Source of the DNA: Erythrobacter sp. CCH5-A1
Lineage (GTDB): Bacteria; Pseudomonadota; Alphaproteobacteria; Sphingomonadales; Sphingomonadaceae
DNA: 19,069 nucleotides
NCBI RefSeq assembly: GCF_001557115.1
Contig: NZ_LSKQ01000001.1
Location: 1-19,069, forward strand
Reading direction: 5' to 3'
Shown here: positions 7,905-14,464 of the stretch, piece after piece
How positions within the stretch are numbered: the stretch's first letter is position 1
Layout of the letters: every line of letters begins with the position of its first letter
Position numbers and translations under genes: made by a program
Notes under the pieces: model-generated
Databases searched by the model: none
What the model was told of the DNA's origin: nothing
What the model saw: the letters and a program-made list of their open reading frames with translations, nothing else

Positions 7905-9329
7905 TCAGAGGATCTTTTCGAAGATGTTGAGTAGTCCTTCGGTCTTGCTCGAATAGGGTGGCAGAAGTTGACCAAGCAGGCTGAGTTTCGGCTGAGAGAA
8001 CACCGGCTTGTAATGAGTGAAGCGCTCGAAACTGGCGACGCCGGTATAGGCACCGATGCCGCTCTGTCCGATGCCACCGAAAGGCAGCCGGCGCTGGAAG
8101 ACGTGCATGACCGTGCCGTTGAGAGTCACGCCGCCAGCGTGCGTTTCGGAAATGATCTTGCGCCGTTCCTCACTTTCGTCGCCAAAATAATAGAGCGCCA
8201 GCGGGCGCTCATGCCGGTTTACGTAGCGAATGAGCTCGTCTTCGGAGCGATATGGCATGATCGGCAGGATCGGTCCGAAAATCTCCTCCTGCATCATCGC
8301 CATGTCATCGGTAACGTCGAGAACCGCCAACGGCACGATCCGATGCCGTTCAGGAAGCGTTCCATCGCCGTTGTCCGAGAGGTTGAGCACCGTCGCGCCC
8401 TTGGCTTCGGCATCATCGAGCAAACCTTGGAGCCGCGCGAACTGTCGGTCATTGATGATACTGGTGAAATCGGGGTTGCTTGCCGCGTTGGGGTAGCATT
8501 TGGCAACCTGAGCGCGGAGTGCGGCGACGAAGCTTTCCATCTGATCGACATGGACGAAGGCATAGTCAGCGGCGATGCAGGTCTGGCCGGCGTTGAGCAG
8601 CTTGCCGAACACTAAGCTTTCACAGACTTGTGCAAGCGATGCACCCTTGCCCACGATGGCAGGGCATTTGCCGCCAAGTTCCAGAGTAACAGGTGTAAGG
8701 TTGGCAGCCGCCGCTTCATAGACTTTGCGGCCAACCGCGGGTGAACCGGTGAAGAGAATATGGTCGAAAGGTAGGGCCGTCATCGCCTGTGCCATGTCGG
8801 GCCCGCCCTGGACAATCGCGAATTCCTCTTCGGCGAAATACCGGCGCACAAGCCGCTCGCTGGCTTCGGCGGCGTTGGCGGAAACTTCGCTCGGCTTTGC
8901 GATCACGCGGTTGCCGGCCGCCAATGCACCGGCCGCGCCAACGAATATGGTGCCGAGCGGATAGTTCCACGTGCCGAGAACGCCCACCACACCTAGGGGC
9001 TGGGGGACCAGGCGCGATGAACCGGGAAGGCCGAAGATGTCAGTCTTCACCCGCCGCGGCCTCAGCCACGTCTTCAGATTGCGGCGCGCAAATTTAATTT
9101 CCGATATGCCAAGCATCAGGTCGAGCAGGATAGTCTCGTAGCGGGATCGAATGCCGAAATCGGCGGCAACGGCATCGACCAATTCGTCTCTGTGCTGCTC
9201 AAATATCCGGCCAAGGCGCCCGAGCAGGTCCATGCGTTCTTCGTAGCTGCGCGAAACCTGCTCACGCGTCCCTTCGCGTTGGGTCGCGAAAATTCGTTCC
9301 AGCTCAGTTCTGTTCCGAGACGCATCCAC
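7905..9329 (-). CDS. NAD(P)-dependent aldehyde dehydrogenase, coniferyl-aldehyde dehydrogenase subfamily
   Basis: An aldehyde dehydrogenase of 474 residues that oxidises an aldehyde to the acid. Active-site residues are Asn122 (TWNYPL), Glu217 (LELGGK) and the nucleophile Cys251 (NAGQTC). FTGSPAVG at 193-200 contacts the cofactor. The lack of the usual long N-terminal extension and the ending PPYSSKTEGLLNIFEKIL resemble the coniferyl-aldehyde dehydrogenase/class 3 group, often membrane-associated. The start is a GTG at 9329, which fits the family N-terminus; there is no in-frame ATG before residue 33. It begins one base after the stop of a small ORF (9331-9333), suggesting translational coupling. 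In the cluster it would oxidise the product of the GMC alcohol dehydrogenase. Family certain; the start slightly less so. Confidence 0.92.
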   Translation of the reverse strand: MDASRNRTELERIFATQREGTREQVSRSYEERMDLLGRLGRIFEQHRDELVDAVAADFGIRSRYETILLDLMLGISEIKFARRNLKTWLRPRRVKTDIFGLPGSSRLVPQPLGVVGVLGTWNYPLGTIFVGAAGALAAGNRVIAKPSEVSANAAEASERLVRRYFAEEEFAIVQGGPDMAQAMTALPFDHILFTGSPAVGRKVYEAAAANLTPVTLELGGKCPAIVGKGASLAQVCESLVFGKLLNAGQTCIAADYAFVHVDQMESFVAALRAQVAKCYPNAASNPDFTSIINDRQFARLQGLLDDAEAKGATVLNLSDNGDGTLPERHRIVPLAVLDVTDDMAMMQEEIFGPILPIMPYRSEDELIRYVNRHERPLALYYFGDESEERRKIISETHAGGVTLNGTVMHVFQRRLPFGGIGQSGIGAYTGVASFERFTHYKPVFSQPKLSLLGQLLPPYSSKTEGLLNIFEKIL

Positions 9330-9330
9330 G

Positions 9331-9474
9331 TTAAATCGTCCGGAGGCGCGCTGGCCGCTCGGCGCTGCTCGCCTGGGCGGTGCTTTCAGCTGCGCCGATC
9401 TCAGTGATCACAGCGCGCTCGATTCTGTACGCCGTGCCGATGAATGAGGGACCGTTGCCGGTGGAACGCATCAT
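9331..9474 (-). CDS. Possible small ORF (47 residues) coupled to the aldehyde dehydrogenase
   Basis: Minus-strand ATG at 9474 (a second ATG follows directly at 9471), with GAGGAG five bases upstream. The stop TAA ends at 9331, one base before the GTG start of the aldehyde dehydrogenase. The predicted peptide is 47 residues, begins MMRSTGNGPSFIGTAYRIER and ends in an Ala/Ser/Arg-rich stretch. It has no transmembrane segment and no motif I recognise. The good ribosome binding site and the near-overlap argue for translation, perhaps as a leader that loads ribosomes for the next gene. It could also be a remnant of a lost gene or spurious. Confidence 0.4.
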   Translation of the reverse strand: MMRSTGNGPSFIGTAYRIERAVITEIGAAESTAQASSAERPARLRTI

Positions 9475-9502
9475 GGATACTCCTCGGTCTGAAAGTCAGG
9501 TC

Positions 9503-9547
9503 GAAAAAATCGGGGGCAGCGGGCGGGAGAGGATGCCCGCCGCCCCC
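9503..9547 (-). terminator. Intrinsic terminator after the TonB-dependent receptor
   Basis: On the minus strand a 13-bp stem (GGGGGCGGCGGGC pairing with GCCCGCTGCCCCC, one G-U pair) closes a 10-nt loop and is followed by GATTTTTTC. The stem starts 13 nt past the receptor stop codon. Only 28 nt separate the T run from the next start codon at 9474, so genes downstream probably depend on read-through or on a promoter inside the receptor gene. Confidence 0.85.
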
Positions 9548-9560
9548 GTCGCAGCAGCGA

Positions 9561-12170
9561 TCAGAACTTGACTGTCGCCTCGACGCCATAGGTCCGGGGG
9601 AAGCCGCGGTTCAGATAATCGAGCCCGAACACGTTGATGTTCAAGCCATAGGTGTAATAATATTCGTCGAACAGGTTCTTCGCCCACAGGCTGACCGACA
9701 CATTCTCGCGTTCGTAGGTCAGCCTGCCATTGACCAGCCAATAGCTGGGATTGCCGCAGGAAATGTCGGGGCCGGCGAGCGTGATGTTCGATCCCGGCGG
9801 CGGCGCATCGCAGGGATCCTGGCCGTAATTGCCGAACGGATCGAAGAAATAGCGGCCGGTATAGGACGCATCGCCGCGCAGCGTGACCTTGTTCTTGCCA
9901 TCATCCAGGACCGTCCAGTCAGATCCCAGGCGGAAGCTGAAGCGCGGCGCATTGGGAAAGGGATTGCCGTTGACGTTCAGCGTCGGACTGGACGGATCGG
10001 TCGGATCGATCACATTGCCCTTGTAGCGGCTGTTGAGATAGCTCAGCGACCCATCCAGCCGCAGCCGGCCGGTTGCCTGCCAGGTCAGCTCCGCCTCGCC
10101 GCCGAACAGCCGCCCGTCCGAACTGCGGGTGAAGGTGGTCGCGCCGACCACCTGGGTCACCTGATGGTTCGAATAATCGTAGTAGAAACCGGCCAGGTTC
10201 AGCTGCACCCGCCGGTCGAACAGCCGGGTCTTGAGGCCCAGCTCATAGGCGTTCACCTTTTCCGGCTGGATGTAATAGACCTGGTTGACGCCCTGATAGG
10301 CAAGGCCGTTGAAGCTGCCGCTGCGATAGCCGCGGCTGTACTGGGCATAGCCCAGGATATCGTCGGCAAAATCATAGCTGACATTGACCCGGCCGGTCAG
10401 CCGGTTGGCATCGCGCCGCTGTTCCAGCGGGGTAAGGTTCGGGTTGTACGGGTTGCTGTACGGGATCAGGTTGACCACCGGCGTGGCGCCGTCCAGCCCG
10501 TAGATGAACGTGCTGCCGTTCAGATAGTTGACCTCGTCCCAGGTATAGCGCGCGCCGACCGCGATGGTCAGCTTGTCGGTCGCCTTCCAGGTCACATCGC
10601 CATAGACGGCGATCGACGGCCGCTCGATATCGTAGCGCTGTTCGCCCAGGATCGGCGTGAAGGGCGGTGCCCCGGCACCGGCACAGGCCGCCGAGAACGC
10701 GCCGCCGGCGCCGCCATTGCCGGTATTGTTGATGGCGATGTCGGTCTGCAGCGCGACCAGCGAGCGCGCGTCGAGAAAGCCGTTCGGATTGATCTCCACC
10801 GGCGCGCAGAACCCGGCATCGCCCGGCTGAAGCGTCGGATCGAGCGCGAAGGCGGGCAGGAAGCGGATCGCATCGGGCGTGCCGATCGCGGCGTTGTTGA
10901 AATTCCCGGGCAGTCCGGCACCCAGCAACAGCGGACGGAGCACCCCGAAAAAGTCCGGATAGTTGACCGTCTTGACCTTGTCCCGGCCGTAGTAAAAGCC
11001 GCCGATAATGTCGAAGCTGTCATTGGTGTAGCTGAAGCGCAGGTCCTGGTTGAAATTCTTGCTGGTCGAGGTGAAGCCGATCGAGCACAGATCGGCGGGG
11101 CCACCGTCGCAATCGTCGGGATTGTTGATATAGTCGCCGGTGTCGAAGCCGGTGATCGACGTGATCGAAAAGGCGTCGGTCACATCCCAGTTGACGGTAA
11201 AGGCCACGCCCTGGGTCTTGCTGACATTGCGGCCGATCCGGTCGACCGCCACCTCGTCTTCGCCCAGCAACCGGCCGCCCAGGAACGGCTGCGGATCGAA
11301 CCGCGAATAGCCCAGCGCGTCCTGGCGTCCCGCCAGCTGGCCGCCGGCATAGGGCGCGGTGCCCCAGGGATCGTCCTTGGCGGCGTACAGTTTCAGGTTG
11401 ATGTCGACATCGGGATCGGGCTGCCAGCGGATCGAGAGGCGTCCGCCGATCGTGTCGGTGGTGCCCAGATCGCGTTCGTTGCCCGGCAGGACGTTGCGTT
11501 GCCAGCCGTCGCCCTCGGCAAACGTGCCGGCGATGCGGACGCCCAGCACGTCCGGCACCAGCGTCGCTTCGGCCGCACCCTGCAGCGTGAAAGTCTGGTA
11601 ATTGCCATAGCCGGCGGTGACATAGCCGTTGGAATCGCGCAATTCGGGCTTGCGCGTGAAGAAGCTGATCGCGCCGCCGGTGGTGTTGCGGCCGTACAGC
11701 GTGCCCTGCGGACCACGCAGCACCTCGACCCGGTCGATATCGTACAGCTGCAGGCCATGACTGGCGCGGAAGCTTTGATAGACCTCGTCGACATAGACCC
11801 CGACCGGCGAAGCGGTCGATGCCGAAAATTCGTTCGCCACCGAAATCCCGCGCAGCGCGAAATTGGGCTGGGTGCGGCCATAGGGCGTGGTCACCTGCAG
11901 GCTGGGAATCGCGCCGACCAGATCGGAGGTTTCGGTGATGCCGCGCGATTGCAGGTCGGCGCCGCCGATCGCCGAGACCGCCGCCGGCACGTCCTGCAGG
12001 TTCTGCTCGCGCTTCTGCGCCGTGACGACGATTGTCTCAAGGCCACCTTCCTGCGCCTCGGGCTTTTCGCCCTGCGATGCAGCGTCCTGGGCATGTGCCG
12101 GCACTGCAAGCGCACACGCGATCGATAGCGCGGTGGCACAAAGCAAATTTGTCCTAAAGGCTGTGACCAT
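9561..12170 (-). CDS. TonB-dependent outer-membrane receptor, cluster 1
   Basis: An outer-membrane beta-barrel transporter of 869 residues that imports a substrate with energy from TonB-ExbBD. The N-terminus is a signal peptide (residues 1 to about 27, ending VPAHA before QDAAS). It is followed by a TonB-box-like ETIVVTAQKR and a plug domain containing VEVLRGPQGTLYGRN. The protein ends in an aromatic residue (VEATVKF), as barrel proteins do. The ATG at 12170 has GGAGG six bases upstream and starts the signal peptide; the longer frame to 12266 does not. Third codon positions look more G/C-rich than in the other receptor, and a long open antisense frame covers it. It leads cluster 1, preceded by element copy C and followed by a terminator. 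The substrate is presumably the alcohol handled downstream, by context only. Confidence 0.95.
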   Translation of the reverse strand: MVTAFRTNLLCATALSIACALAVPAHAQDAASQGEKPEAQEGGLETIVVTAQKREQNLQDVPAAVSAIGGADLQSRGITETSDLVGAIPSLQVTTPYGRTQPNFALRGISVANEFSASTASPVGVYVDEVYQSFRASHGLQLYDIDRVEVLRGPQGTLYGRNTTGGAISFFTRKPELRDSNGYVTAGYGNYQTFTLQGAAEATLVPDVLGVRIAGTFAEGDGWQRNVLPGNERDLGTTDTIGGRLSIRWQPDPDVDINLKLYAAKDDPWGTAPYAGGQLAGRQDALGYSRFDPQPFLGGRLLGEDEVAVDRIGRNVSKTQGVAFTVNWDVTDAFSITSITGFDTGDYINNPDDCDGGPADLCSIGFTSTSKNFNQDLRFSYTNDSFDIIGGFYYGRDKVKTVNYPDFFGVLRPLLLGAGLPGNFNNAAIGTPDAIRFLPAFALDPTLQPGDAGFCAPVEINPNGFLDARSLVALQTDIAINNTGNGGAGGAFSAACAGAGAPPFTPILGEQRYDIERPSIAVYGDVTWKATDKLTIAVGARYTWDEVNYLNGSTFIYGLDGATPVVNLIPYSNPYNPNLTPLEQRRDANRLTGRVNVSYDFADDILGYAQYSRGYRSGSFNGLAYQGVNQVYYIQPEKVNAYELGLKTRLFDRRVQLNLAGFYYDYSNHQVTQVVGATTFTRSSDGRLFGGEAELTWQATGRLRLDGSLSYLNSRYKGNVIDPTDPSSPTLNVNGNPFPNAPRFSFRLGSDWTVLDDGKNKVTLRGDASYTGRYFFDPFGNYGQDPCDAPPPGSNITLAGPDISCGNPSYWLVNGRLTYERENVSVSLWAKNLFDEYYYTYGLNINVFGLDYLNRGFPRTYGVEATVKF

Positions 12171-12197
12171 GACTGTCCTCCCCACGGCATTTTTTGA

Positions 12198-12218
12198 TTT
12201 GGCGCCATTTGCCGCGCC
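12198..12218 (-). promoter_or_regulatory. Leader block and inverted repeat of the receptor gene
   Basis: TTTGGCGCCATTTG (12198-12211) matches TTTGGCGGCATTTG at 47-60 in 13 of 14 positions. GGCGC (12201-12205) pairs with GCGCC (12214-12218) around an 8-nt loop. In both places the block lies between the 41-bp element and the start codon of a leftward gene. It is a probable second conserved module of this leader type: an RNA hairpin, a start region or a protein site. Confidence 0.45.
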
Positions 12219-12229
12219 TTGGGGCTCAT

Positions 12230-12270
12230 CGTCCAATTCAATTTGTTGGCGAACTATTCCTCCCACTCAT
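12230..12270 (-). promoter_or_regulatory. 41-bp upstream element, copy C
   Basis: Third copy of the element at 69-109 and 6186-6226: the same 13-base CGTCCAATTCAAT block, then GAACTATTCCT and CTCAT at identical spacing. It lies 59 nt upstream of the receptor start codon, close to the 65 nt seen for copy A. No coding sequence overlaps it, so its conservation is not explained by a protein. It is likely the binding site of a pathway regulator located outside this window. Confidence 0.65.
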
Positions 12271-12646
12271 TGATTGAGGATTGTTGAGCCTGCACCGGCG
12301 ACGTCTCGTGGCGGAGCAAATGACCCCATACACTTCATTGGAATAGTCACGCTGAGCGCGCCCAGCGGGACGGATGCGCGCGCGCGAGGCGTTCCAATCC
12401 AGCTTTTCCAAACGGTGTATCGGTGTAATCGGCGGTGCCAACGGTTTTCCCTTGCCGAGTAGCAAAGGAAATCAGCTATTCGGGTGACCGTGAATGCACC
12501 ATCTCTGTCGCCGTGAGCGGCGACAGCGCGCCTTGAAAGCAGCCCCGTCGACATCCGCGTATACGGGCTGTGCATTGTGCCGTTGTTGGATCATGAAGAT
12601 GAGGTACGAATTCATCTGGCGATACGGATTCTCAGGCACGCCAAAG

Positions 12647-12664
12647 GGCCGTGTCTGGACGGCC
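12647..12664 (-). terminator. Weak terminator-like hairpin after cluster 2
   Basis: GGCCGT (12647-12652) and ACGGCC (12659-12664) form a 6-bp stem with a 6-nt loop, about 50 nt past the stop of the beta-keto acid cleavage enzyme. On the minus strand it is followed only by CTTTGG, so the T run is poor. It may be a weak or Rho-assisted end of cluster 2. Confidence 0.3.
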
Positions 12665-12713
12665 GAATCGGTCGATGACCGAAGCCCTCATTCGCTTGCT
12701 TCCTGTGCACGGC

Positions 12714-13643
12714 TCAGAAGGCGACGCGGTCACTGCCCTTGAGACCGAGGATTTCCCTCGCTTCGGCGGGGCTCGCGGGTTCGTGACCCATTTCGGCGAG
12801 GATGCGCTTGATCTTCTCGACCTGCTGGGCATTCGAAGCCGCAAGGACGCCGCGTTCGATGAAAAGGCTGTCCTCGAGCCCGACGCGGACATAGCCGCCG
12901 AGCAACGCCGCCTGCGTCAGAAAGGGCATCTGGTGCCTACCCGCGGCGAGCACCGACCAGCGGTAATTGCCGCGTCCGAAGAGGCGATCGGCGGTTTCCT
13001 TCATATAATGAAGATTTTCGAGATCGGCACCGATGCCGCCCAATATGCCGAAGATCATCTGGACGAAGAAGGGTGGCTTCACCAGGCCGCGATCGACGAA
13101 ATGGGCGAGATTGTAGAGATGGCCGACGTCATAGCATTCATGCTCAAATTTGGTACCCGCCTCCGCCATCGTCGTGAGGATCGTCTCGATATCGCGGAAG
13201 GTGTTGCGGAAGATATAGTCGTCGGAGCCGGTGACATAGTCCTTCTCCCACGCGTATTTCCAGTCGGCGATGCGCTTCGCGGCGGGGAAGAAGGCGAAAT
13301 TGAGCGAGCCCATGTTGAGCGAGCAAAGCTCGGGCTTGAAACGCGCAGAGGCGGCGAGGCGCTCGGCGACCGGCATGGTGGCCGCACCGCCCGTCGTGAT
13401 GTTGATGACGGCGTCGGTGCGCTGCCGGATCACGGGCAGGAAGCGGGCATAGACCTCGGGATCGCCGGTCGGCCTACCGTCCTCGGGGATGCGGGCATGG
13501 AGATGCAGGATCGCCGCGCCCGCTTCGGCGGCGGCGATCGACTGCTCGGCGATCTCCTCGGGCGTGACCGGGAGCGCGTCCGACATCGTCGGCGTGTGCG
13601 CCGATCCCGTCACCGCGCAGCTGATGATGACCTTGTTGCTCAT
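12714..13643 (-). CDS. BKACE (DUF849) beta-keto acid cleavage enzyme
   Basis: A protein of 309 residues of the beta-keto acid cleavage enzyme family. Members use a metal ion and acetyl-CoA to convert a beta-keto acid into acetoacetate plus a new acyl-CoA; Kce of lysine fermentation is the prototype. The N-terminal strand ISCAVTGS, the metal-ligand pair His47/His49 (ILHLHAR), NITTGG (81-86) and the late acidic ligand Glu257 (VGLED) are all present. Length is typical. The start at 13643 has GGAG seven bases upstream and lies 13 nt after the cyclase-family gene, so the two are surely co-transcribed. As last gene of cluster 2 it would process the open-chain product of the hydrolases. The family is clear; the individual keto acid cannot be deduced. 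Confidence 0.93.
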   Translation of the reverse strand: MSNKVIISCAVTGSAHTPTMSDALPVTPEEIAEQSIAAAEAGAAILHLHARIPEDGRPTGDPEVYARFLPVIRQRTDAVINITTGGAATMPVAERLAASARFKPELCSLNMGSLNFAFFPAAKRIADWKYAWEKDYVTGSDDYIFRNTFRDIETILTTMAEAGTKFEHECYDVGHLYNLAHFVDRGLVKPPFFVQMIFGILGGIGADLENLHYMKETADRLFGRGNYRWSVLAAGRHQMPFLTQAALLGGYVRVGLEDSLFIERGVLAASNAQQVEKIKRILAEMGHEPASPAEAREILGLKGSDRVAF

Positions 13644-13656
13644 GGCCAGACTCCAT

Positions 13657-14448
13657 TCAATCGTCGAGGACGGCGACCGCGCGGGTCCAGCCTGCCGAAG
13701 CGCCTTTGATCTTGGTCGGGAAACACATCACGGTGAATCCGGAGGATGGAAGCGCTTCGAGATTATGCAGCTTCTCCAGATGGCAATAGCCGATTTCCCG
13801 ACCCGCTTTGTGCCCCTCCCAGATCAGGTCGGCATTCCCGGTTTCGGCATATTTCTGCGCCGTGTAAGTGAACGGCGCGTCCCATGACCATGCATCGGTC
13901 CCTGTCACCCGGACACCGCGCTCAAGCAGGTGAAGCGTGGCTTCGCGGCCCATTCCACACCCCGCGTTGACATAGTCATCCGTGCCGTAGGCCGAACCGG
14001 CCCGCGTGTTGATGACCACGATGGTCAGCGGGCTGAGCTTGACGCCGATCCGATCGAGTTCAGCCCGAACATCCTCGGCGGTCACCACATAGCCATCGGG
14101 GAAATGCCGGAAATCGAGCTTGACGCCTGGTTGGCAGCACCAGTGGAGCGGAACCTCGTCGATCGTGATCGCCCGCTTGCCCCCATCCATCGTCGAATGA
14201 AAATGGTAAGGTGCGTCGAGATGCGTGCCGTTGTGCGTGATCAGCTCGACATGCTCGATCGCCCAGGCCTCGCCATCGGGCAGGTCGCTGGCCGTCATTC
14301 CGGGGAAGAAGGCCAGCATCTGTTCTCGTGTATCATCGTGCCCGAAATATCGGACCCGTGGACGAAAGGCCGCCGGATCCGATACGATATCATTCTCGAT
14401 GGGCATCGAAATGTCGATGATGGACTCGGCGGTGGGAATCGTGATCAT
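13657..14448 (-). CDS. Cyclase-family (kynurenine-formamidase-like) metal-dependent hydrolase
   Basis: A protein of 263 residues of the cyclase superfamily (PF04199), which includes bacterial kynurenine formamidase and isatin hydrolase. These enzymes use a divalent metal to hydrolyse cyclic or formyl amides and related bonds. The signature HxGTHxDxPxH is complete: His72, Gly74, Thr75, His76, Asp78, Pro80, His82. A later conserved TGTDAWSWD segment is also present. There is no signal peptide, so it is cytoplasmic. The gene begins 16 nt after the receptor and ends 13 nt before the BKACE gene. The ribosome binding site is weak (GGGAAT), so it may depend on coupling to the receptor. The likely role is opening a ring to give the acid used by BKACE, which is inference from order and family. 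Confidence 0.92.
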   Translation of the reverse strand: MITIPTAESIIDISMPIENDIVSDPAAFRPRVRYFGHDDTREQMLAFFPGMTASDLPDGEAWAIEHVELITHNGTHLDAPYHFHSTMDGGKRAITIDEVPLHWCCQPGVKLDFRHFPDGYVVTAEDVRAELDRIGVKLSPLTIVVINTRAGSAYGTDDYVNAGCGMGREATLHLLERGVRVTGTDAWSWDAPFTYTAQKYAETGNADLIWEGHKAGREIGYCHLEKLHNLEALPSSGFTVMCFPTKIKGASAGWTRAVAVLDD

Positions 14449-14464
14449 GAGAATATATTCCCGG

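Larger units (their letters stand above)
12171..12713. other. Intercluster region without a convincing gene
   Basis: This 543-nt gap holds the leader of the receptor gene (ribosome binding site, 14-bp block and hairpin at 12198-12218, element copy C at 12230-12270). Beyond that, from about 12272 to 12640, I see no gene. Short frames on both strands give arginine-rich translations without motifs. A minus-strand frame (12238-12465) ends inside element C and looks non-coding. The octamer GGAATAGT at 12340-12347 is the reverse complement of ACTATTCC in copies A and C. A hairpin sits near the end of cluster 2. An upstream promoter for the receptor is probably here, but I could not assign one. Confidence 0.6.

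Noticed and set aside
9444..12128. Very long plus-strand open frame (894 codons) opposite the TonB-dependent receptor
   Set aside because: It is antisense to a gene with clear signal peptide, plug and barrel features. Its translation is rich in repeated Ala/Ile/Arg/Asp/Val patterns with no domain, as expected from strong third-position G/C bias.
69..12270. The three 41-bp copies as insertion-sequence ends, a MITE or a CRISPR-like array
   Set aside because: Spacing is about 6 kb, all copies face the same way, there are no paired terminal inverted repeats, target duplications or transposase, and each sits upstream of a gene start.
12267..12575. Minus-strand frame of 102 codons in the intercluster gap
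   Set aside because: No motif, arginine-rich, and it runs into the regulatory element. The starts lack a convincing ribosome binding site.
12494..12742. Plus-strand frame of 82 codons in the intercluster gap, considered as a gene remnant
   Set aside because: Only a short stretch looks protein-like, there is no recognisable homology, and its end overlaps the BKACE gene on the other strand.
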